A stretch of 64,000 bases of DNA, taken from positions 54,466 to 118,465 of the forward strand of contig CAIYIS010000009.1 of the NCBI GenBank assembly GCA_903926385.1, read 5' to 3'. The notes below the pieces were generated by a model. That model was not told the origin of the DNA. It saw only the letters and a list, made by a program, of their open reading frames with translations, and ran no database searches. Numbering within the stretch: position 1 is the stretch's first letter; every line of letters begins with the position of its first letter. Below are positions 59,645-64,000 of this stretch, piece by piece. Source of the DNA: an uncultured Bacteroidota bacterium. GTDB taxonomy: Bacteria; Bacteroidota; Bacteroidia; 2-12-FULL-35-15. Made by a program: the position numbers and the translations under genes.

Positions 59645-60328
59645 ATGGCAAAAAAATCAGAAGAAGAAACAATTGTTGATGTTGGAGAAGCGTTTTCGAA
59701 AACAGAACTTTTTATTGAACAGAACAAGAAAAACCTACTTACTATATTAGGTGTTATTATCGTTGTAGTAGGTGGATATTATGCTTACAAATACTGGTAT
59801 GTGGCTGGCGAAGAAACCAAAGCCCGCACCGAAATGTTTAAAGCAGAACAATATTTCGAAAAAGATTCGATTAAAAAAGCAATCAATGGAGATGGCACTG
59901 CATCTGGCTTTTTGCAAATTGCAGATGATTATAGTGTAACTCCGTCAGGTAATTTAGCTGAGTATTATTTAGGATTGTGTTATTTAAAAACCGGAAAATT
60001 TGAAGATGCTATTGAGCACTTGAAAAAATTTGATGGTAATGATGTTATTGTTGGCCCATTGGCTACAGCAGCTATCGGTGATGCTAACATGGAACTTGGC
60101 AAAACTGACGAAGCAATTACTTATTATTTAAAGGCAGCTGAGCAAAAGAGTAACAATTTTGATACTCCGATGTGTTTGAAAAAAGCAGCTATGGCTAACG
60201 AAGAGAAAGGAAATTATGCTGATGCTGTTAAATTATACGAGCGTATCAAAAACGAATTCCCTGAAACTTCTGAAGGAAGAGATATGGAAAAATACATTGC
60301 TCGTGCTAAAACATTAGGCAATTTATAA
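59645..60328 (+). CDS. Membrane-anchored TPR protein (YfgM-like)
   Basis: 227 residues from ATG 59645 (MAKKSEEETIVDVGE). One TM at about 30-50 (NLLTILGVIIVVVGGYYAYKYW) and a periplasmic TPR domain: LAEYYLGLCYLKTGKFEDAI, GPLATAAIGDANMELGKTDEAI, CLKKAAMANEEKGNYADAV, with the C-terminal DMEKYIARAK. This is the architecture of YfgM/ancillary SecYEG chaperones, but in Bacteroidota the role is untested. It is followed by a hairpin terminator. Confidence 0.85.
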   Translation: MAKKSEEETIVDVGEAFSKTELFIEQNKKNLLTILGVIIVVVGGYYAYKYWYVAGEETKARTEMFKAEQYFEKDSIKKAINGDGTASGFLQIADDYSVTPSGNLAEYYLGLCYLKTGKFEDAIEHLKKFDGNDVIVGPLATAAIGDANMELGKTDEAITYYLKAAEQKSNNFDTPMCLKKAAMANEEKGNYADAVKLYERIKNEFPETSEGRDMEKYIARAKTLGNL

Positions 60329-60348
60329 TTCAAACTATTGTTGATTTT

Positions 60349-60386
60349 ACAAAGGTGATTTTGAAAAAAGTCACCTTTGTTGTTTC
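60349..60386 (+). terminator. Hairpin terminator after the TPR gene
   Basis: ACAAAGGTGA (60349-60358) pairs with TCACCTTTGT (60371-60380); T-rich but interrupted tail. Confidence 0.6.
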
Positions 60387-60451
60387 TGCTAATTAATTTT
60401 TACTTATCAAACCGTTTACAATTTTTTATTCATCATTTATAATTTCTACAA

Positions 60452-60940
60452 ATGTCATCAGCAGATAAAAACTTATCCAAATTTGAAGGTAGTGCTATTC
60501 CTGACGGAACAGGAATGAAAATAGGTATACTTGTTTCGGAATGGAACATAGAAATAACCGATGCCCTTCGAAAAGGTGCTGTTCAAACTTTGCTCGAAAA
60601 CAATGTAGCAAGCGTAAATATTATTGAGAAATATGTTCCCGGAAGTTATGAGCTCACATTAGGTGCTCAGATGATGTGTATGGATAGCTCCTACGATGCT
60701 GTTATTTGTCTGGGTTGTGTTATTCAGGGCGAAACGCGTCATTTCGATTTTATATGCAATGCTGTGGCCAATGGAATTACCAATGTTAATTTACAATTCA
60801 ACAAACCTGTAATATTTGGTGTACTAACTACCGACACATTGCTGCAAGCACAAGAAAGAGCCGGAGGAAAACACGGTAACAAAGGCACAGAGGCAGCTGT
60901 AACAGCATTAAAAATGATTGCTCTTAAACGTAGTCTTTAG
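60452..60940 (+). CDS. ribH: 6,7-dimethyl-8-ribityllumazine synthase
   Basis: 162 residues. Penultimate step of riboflavin synthesis. Motifs: VSEWNIEITDALRKGA, the loop VPGSYELTLGAQMM, CLGCVIQGETRHFDFICNAVANGI with the catalytic His in RHF, FGVLTTDTLLQAQERAGG and GNKGTEAA. Icosahedral 60-mer or pentamer. The leader contains the motif ATTTATAATTTCTA also found before the pruA start at 7475. It ends 4 bp inside the convergent gene. Confidence 0.95.
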   Translation: MSSADKNLSKFEGSAIPDGTGMKIGILVSEWNIEITDALRKGAVQTLLENNVASVNIIEKYVPGSYELTLGAQMMCMDSSYDAVICLGCVIQGETRHFDFICNAVANGITNVNLQFNKPVIFGVLTTDTLLQAQERAGGKHGNKGTEAAVTALKMIALKRSL

Positions 60941-61287
60941 TCGGTAATATTCTTCTTTGTTTTGCCAAACAATCGTTTGGCATAAAACACAACCACACAC
61001 ATTATTCCTAACGAAAAAGGAATACCTGCAAAGTTTTTTATTTCTTCGTGTTTAAAAAACTCGCATATCATCCAGTAGGAGTTGGCCGAAATCCAGAAAC
61101 AAATTGCCAGATTTATCCAAAATTCATCATCGCGTTCTCTCCATGTTTTGTAGGTAATGATGATGGCTACGGTAATGGTTGGAACAATCATGGTAATGCC
61201 CAAAACCCTCCACTGAAGCATCCAGCAGGTGTCTTTCATGAGCCATAGCGGTATATGCAAATTTTCGTAGTGTCGTATTTTACTCAT
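60937..61287 (-). CDS. Small four-TM membrane protein of unknown function
   Basis: 116 residues; TM segments at about 29-47, 60-76 and 86-104, with a first amphipathic HIPLWLMKDTCWMLQWRVLGI. The central ERDDEFWINLAICFWISANSYWMICEFF is highly conserved-looking and I recall similar proteins across Bacteroidota, without known role. Clear TATATTTG promoter upstream. Convergent with ribH, overlapping by 4 bp. Confidence 0.75.
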   Translation of the reverse strand: MSKIRHYENLHIPLWLMKDTCWMLQWRVLGITMIVPTITVAIIITYKTWRERDDEFWINLAICFWISANSYWMICEFFKHEEIKNFAGIPFSLGIMCVVVFYAKRLFGKTKKNITD

Positions 61288-61318
61288 CAGTATAAATTCA
61301 GAAACGATTATAAGTGTT

Positions 61319-61326
61319 CAAATATA
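61319..61326 (-). promoter_or_regulatory. -7 promoter element (TATATTTG) of the four-TM protein gene
   Basis: Minus-strand TATATTTGAACAC, 32 bp before the ATG at 61287. Confidence 0.6.
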
Positions 61327-61518
61327 TCTTGATTTTTTTAATTGAGTGATAAATATATTTTATCCGCCTGGTGGGGGAGGGGATAGTAAGTATTGCCGAC
61401 TGAGTGTTGCGGCAGCGAATGGTGATGTAGATTATGGAAAGAGTTTACAAACGTTAAGTAAACTCAGTATTAATAATTGTATTGGTGTGCTAAAAGTACT
61501 GGTGTTTATTTATGTTGA

Positions 61519-61629
61519 TTATTTAACTACGTTGTACATTAAAAATAGTACCGAACCTAAAATAAACATGATTGTCATGATGTACATAAACTTTCTACCC
61601 TTCTCGTTTTTCTCTTGATAACTGTGCAT
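61519..61629 (-). CDS. Putative 36-residue single-TM protein
   Basis: On the minus strand ATG 61629 opens a frame of 36 codons: charged N-terminus (HSYQEKNEKGRK) followed by one TM (MYIMTIMFILGSVLFLMYNV) and a final Val-Lys. A near-canonical promoter (TTG - 20 bp - TTCATTTG) lies 27 bp upstream. This topology (positively charged inside, TM, short tail) matches small membrane proteins. The gap 61288-61750 otherwise shows nothing; a plus-strand frame at 61346-61618 looks spurious. Confidence 0.45.
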   Translation of the reverse strand: MHSYQEKNEKGRKFMYIMTIMFILGSVLFLMYNVVK

Positions 61630-61655
61630 ATAGTGCTGTTTTTATTTTTACGGTA

Positions 61656-61686
61656 CAAATGAAGAGATTTAATACCGATTAAACAA
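61656..61686 (-). promoter_or_regulatory. Near-consensus promoter of the 36-residue gene
   Basis: Minus strand: TTG (61686-61684), 20 bp, TTCATTTG (61663-61656); one mismatch to TAnnTTTG. Confidence 0.4.
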
Positions 61687-61750
61687 TATTCAAAATCAAA
61701 ATTGGGGTCAATTGAGATAAACAAGTAGTAATATGCGATAAATAAAACCC

Positions 61751-63649
61751 TTATTTTTTCAGCACCGAAATTTGAATGGATGAAGCATTAGTTGCATCAT
61801 GAAAAATACGAATGTTAGACTTAATAAAGTCCTTTTCATCGCAGTGGTAAATGTCGATAAACTGCTGTGGATTCCTATCCACGAGCGGAAACCAGGTGCT
61901 TTGAATCTGTACCATCATGCGGTGTCCTTTCTTAAAAGTATGCGCCACATCGGGCATTTCAAATTTCACTTCTGTAATTTTGTTGGGCACAAATGCCTCC
62001 GGCTTTTCAAAACTATTTCTGAATTTACCTCTCATCACATCACCTCTTACCAGCATCTCGTAGCCGCCCATCGGATATTTATCATCCTTGCCGTACTTGA
62101 AATTGTCAGGGAATACATCAATTACTTTTACAATAAAATCGGCATCGGTGGTAGATAGCGCCACCATCAAATCGGCAATAACAGGGCCTGTAAGCGTTAG
62201 GTCTTCTGTCAATGTATCTGTTTTAAATTCGAGCACATCCGGCCTTCTGCCCGCAAACCGCTGGTCATCGGTCATGTATTCGCGTGTGCGATGCAGGTGT
62301 ACATCTTCAGTATACGGCACCGGTTTGGCAGGGTCGCTGATGTATTCCGAAAAACTATTTACTGCTGTTGGTTTGCTGTTGCTCAGTTTTCCTTTTTCGT
62401 TCAGATAAATTAATTTTGTTTCTGCTTTTTTAGGAGGCCATTCGGCAAACTGATTCCAGGTGTTTTCGCCCGAAATAAATACGGTGGCTTCGGGCACATT
62501 ATCTTTATTGCCTTCTCCTTTTAAATAATAATTAAAAAACGGAATCTCCACATTGCGATAATAAAAGTCGGAAACATCTGTTCCAAACTTAACATTGCCC
62601 AAACTGTTACCATCTGTTTTGGCCCACCCACCGTGAGCCCAAGGGCCAACACATAATTTATTCACGGTGCCTGTGCTTTGTTTTTCTATTGTTTTGTAGG
62701 TTTGATATGCACCCCAGCAATCTTCTGCATCATACAGCCCACCGGTGGTAAGCACTGCGGGCTTTATGTTTTTGAGATGATAAGTTACCGTATGCGCTTT
62801 CCAAAATTCATCATAATTAGGATGATTCATTTCATCGTTCCAAAATTTAAGGGAGTCGCCCATAAAGCGTTTGGTAAGGTTTTTAAGTGTGGCTTGCTCC
62901 AAAAAGAATTGATAATTATCCTGAGATTTAAAATCGAAACCTTTGTCGAATGCCGAAGTAGGCTTAGGGCGAGGTTTGCCAAACACATAATCAAAACCAA
63001 AATCATCCATCATAAAAAATGCACCGTTGTGATGCACATCATCTCCAATAAACCAGTTGGTAACCGGTGCCTGCGGCCCTACAGCTTTCAATGCAGGGTG
63101 GCCACACAAAGCTGCCATAGTAGAATAAAATCCCGGATACGAAATGCCGCTAACGCCCACATTGCCGTTGTTGCCCGGTATGTGTTTCACCATCCAGTCT
63201 ATTGCATCATAGGTATCGCTTGCTTCGTCTACATCTTTTTTCGATTTCTTATTTTCTACATAAGGTCTTATGTCTTCGTACTCGCCTTCGCTCATGTATT
63301 TTCCTCTTACATCCTGCATCACCACTATGTATTTTTCGCTGAAATAATACCGGGTGTTGCGCGACCAGAAATTTCTGAATTTATCTTCTCCGTAAGGTGC
63401 ACACGAGTAAGGCGTGCGTGTTAACATAATGGGGTGTTTTGCAATAGAATCTTTGGGAATATAAATAGAGGTAAACAGATTTGCCCCGTCACGCATGGCT
63501 ATCATCCGCTCTATTTTGTAATAATTATTTACCATCCATGTGGAGTCGGCAAAGGGTTCTACTTTACTCATCGGGTGCATGCCGCCCTGAGCTAACACCG
63601 CACCTGCCATACATAGAGCTACCACCAGCAAATTTATTTTTCTCTTCAT
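61751..63649 (-). CDS. Secreted CocE/NonD-type hydrolase (S15 peptidase family)
   Basis: 632 residues from ATG 63649, giving a signal peptide MKRKINLLVVALCMAGAVLAQ; an ATG 21 bp upstream adds SKKGN residues and is less likely. Alpha/beta hydrolase with nucleophile Ser167 in GVSGISYPGF, preceded by VVMQDVRGKYMSEGEY. The C-terminal jelly-roll domain contains LTLTGPVIADLMVALSTTDADF and HRMMVQIQSTWFPLVDRNPQ. Family members are X-Pro dipeptidyl peptidases, glutaryl-7-ACA acylases or cocaine esterases; for secreted Bacteroidota forms a peptidase role is most likely. Confidence 0.88.
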   Translation of the reverse strand: MKRKINLLVVALCMAGAVLAQGGMHPMSKVEPFADSTWMVNNYYKIERMIAMRDGANLFTSIYIPKDSIAKHPIMLTRTPYSCAPYGEDKFRNFWSRNTRYYFSEKYIVVMQDVRGKYMSEGEYEDIRPYVENKKSKKDVDEASDTYDAIDWMVKHIPGNNGNVGVSGISYPGFYSTMAALCGHPALKAVGPQAPVTNWFIGDDVHHNGAFFMMDDFGFDYVFGKPRPKPTSAFDKGFDFKSQDNYQFFLEQATLKNLTKRFMGDSLKFWNDEMNHPNYDEFWKAHTVTYHLKNIKPAVLTTGGLYDAEDCWGAYQTYKTIEKQSTGTVNKLCVGPWAHGGWAKTDGNSLGNVKFGTDVSDFYYRNVEIPFFNYYLKGEGNKDNVPEATVFISGENTWNQFAEWPPKKAETKLIYLNEKGKLSNSKPTAVNSFSEYISDPAKPVPYTEDVHLHRTREYMTDDQRFAGRRPDVLEFKTDTLTEDLTLTGPVIADLMVALSTTDADFIVKVIDVFPDNFKYGKDDKYPMGGYEMLVRGDVMRGKFRNSFEKPEAFVPNKITEVKFEMPDVAHTFKKGHRMMVQIQSTWFPLVDRNPQQFIDIYHCDEKDFIKSNIRIFHDATNASSIQISVLKK

Positions 63650-63670
63650 ATTTCCTTTTTTTGAGTTCAT

Positions 63671-64000
63671 AAAAGTAAGATAAAATATTGGGAAGGGGGG
63701 AGGAATTTCAGATTTCAGATTTCAGATTTCAAATTGAGTGGCGGGTAATTATTTTCTTTTTAACACAGAGGCCGCAGAGTAAAATGAGTTTCGAAGAGAA
63801 TTAAAAAAAACTCCCAACATAGCTGAACGGAGGTTTATTGTTCTTAATTTATTTGAAAAGTGATGTGTGGTGGCGGGACGCCACCTAATAAAGGGCACGA
63901 GCGAAACACGCTCATATCTTTGCAAAATTATTAATTTTAACAAACAATAGACACAAAAATACAAACGTAAAAAGAAAACACGCTAGACAAGTTAATTAAC
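63671..64000. other. Gene-free stretch at window end
   Basis: It holds four copies of a 7-bp unit TTTCAGA/TTTCAAA (63706-63733), the sequence AACACAGAGGCCGCAGAG (from 63762) that resembles a common dispersed repeat, and a small GC-rich hairpin GGTGGC/GCCACC (63869-63885). A plus-strand promoter follows at 63915. A 71-codon minus-strand frame here overlaps these repeats and looks spurious. Confidence 0.5.
63915..63922 (+). promoter_or_regulatory. -7 promoter element (TATCTTTG) pointing out of the window
   Basis: TATCTTTGCAAAA, ideal TAnnTTTG. The 78 bp that follow contain no ATG, so the gene starts beyond 64000 behind a leader longer than about 70 nt. Confidence 0.55.

Noticed and set aside
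61346..61618. 90-codon plus-strand frame
   Set aside because: Composition unlike a protein, overlaps a better small minus-strand gene, no promoter.
62678..63424. 248-codon plus-strand frame antisense to the S15-type hydrolase
   Set aside because: Antisense shadow of a clear gene, no domain pattern.
63749..63964. 71-codon minus-strand frame at the window end
   Set aside because: It covers dispersed-repeat sequence and runs against a strong plus-strand promoter.

Overview
The window is chromosomal DNA of a Bacteroidota bacterium, with a class-level guess of a Cytophaga/Sphingobacteria/Chitinophaga-like or flavobacterial lineage. Three lines support this. Two secreted proteins end in type IX secretion (T9SS) sorting domains. 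Most transcription units are preceded by the phylum-specific -7 element TAnnTTTG. The gene families are typical of the phylum (GH3-type acyl ligase, Reg_prop sensors, SiaB/SiaC, THUMP methyltransferase, DUF885 and M28 lipoprotein or secreted peptidases). DNA is AT-rich and mostly gene-dense. I saw no tRNA, rRNA, intact insertion sequence, prophage or CRISPR array.

Layout. 1-9.1 kb: 5' part of purL, a polytopic membrane protein, an amino-acid permease + SDR pair, an amidohydrolase lipoprotein and P5C dehydrogenase. 9.1-10.3 kb: a 1.16-kb gene-free stretch with dispersed palindromes and a 21-bp minisatellite kept in exact phase for about 380 bp, overlapped by a 26-bp perfect inverted repeat, just upstream of the promoter of a small FN3-like protein gene. 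10.9-18.4 kb: a giant T9SS Asp-box protein, era, then a compact trio (ribulose-phosphate-epimerase-like domain fused to CBS domains, type I-beta DAHP synthase, KdsC-type phosphatase). 18.6-29 kb: Ntn hydrolase, acpS, PaaK-like ligase, an M48 protease with a beta-barrel-like partner, and two flavoenzymes (CrtI-like and halogenase-like). 28.9-31.8 kb: repeat-rich DNA with 42-bp and 21-bp hairpin arrays around a short T9SS protein, followed by a nested palindrome.

31.8-40.9 kb: a lipoprotein, a secreted protein and a TerB-like/ABCG fusion transporter, then a MazG-like enzyme, Skp/OmpH, two peroxiredoxins, a ZIP transporter and a methyltransferase. 41.0-41.25 kb: a promoter-to-terminator unit without a reading frame on the minus strand, predicted to be a structured ncRNA. 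41.3-47.9 kb: a CRP-like palindrome, two small paralogous secreted proteins, and a partner-switching module: a Reg_prop-Y_Y_Y-SpoIIE sensor phosphatase, a lipoprotein, a SiaB-like kinase and a SiaC-like phospho-switch with Thr68 in the expected motif. 47.9-63.7 kb: mainly housekeeping and peptidase genes (LysE, GH3, M42, DUF885, NapH-like ferredoxin, pfkA, RlmL-like methyltransferase, M28, DUF721, recF, TPR anchor protein, ribH, S15/CocE peptidase).

The most promising leads are the candidate ncRNA at 41003-41241, the Reg_prop phosphatase/SiaB/SiaC module, the epimerase-CBS/DAHPS/KdsC trio, and the three noncoding arrays whose periods are multiples of 21 bp. All functional assignments come from motif recognition by eye; no database search was run.
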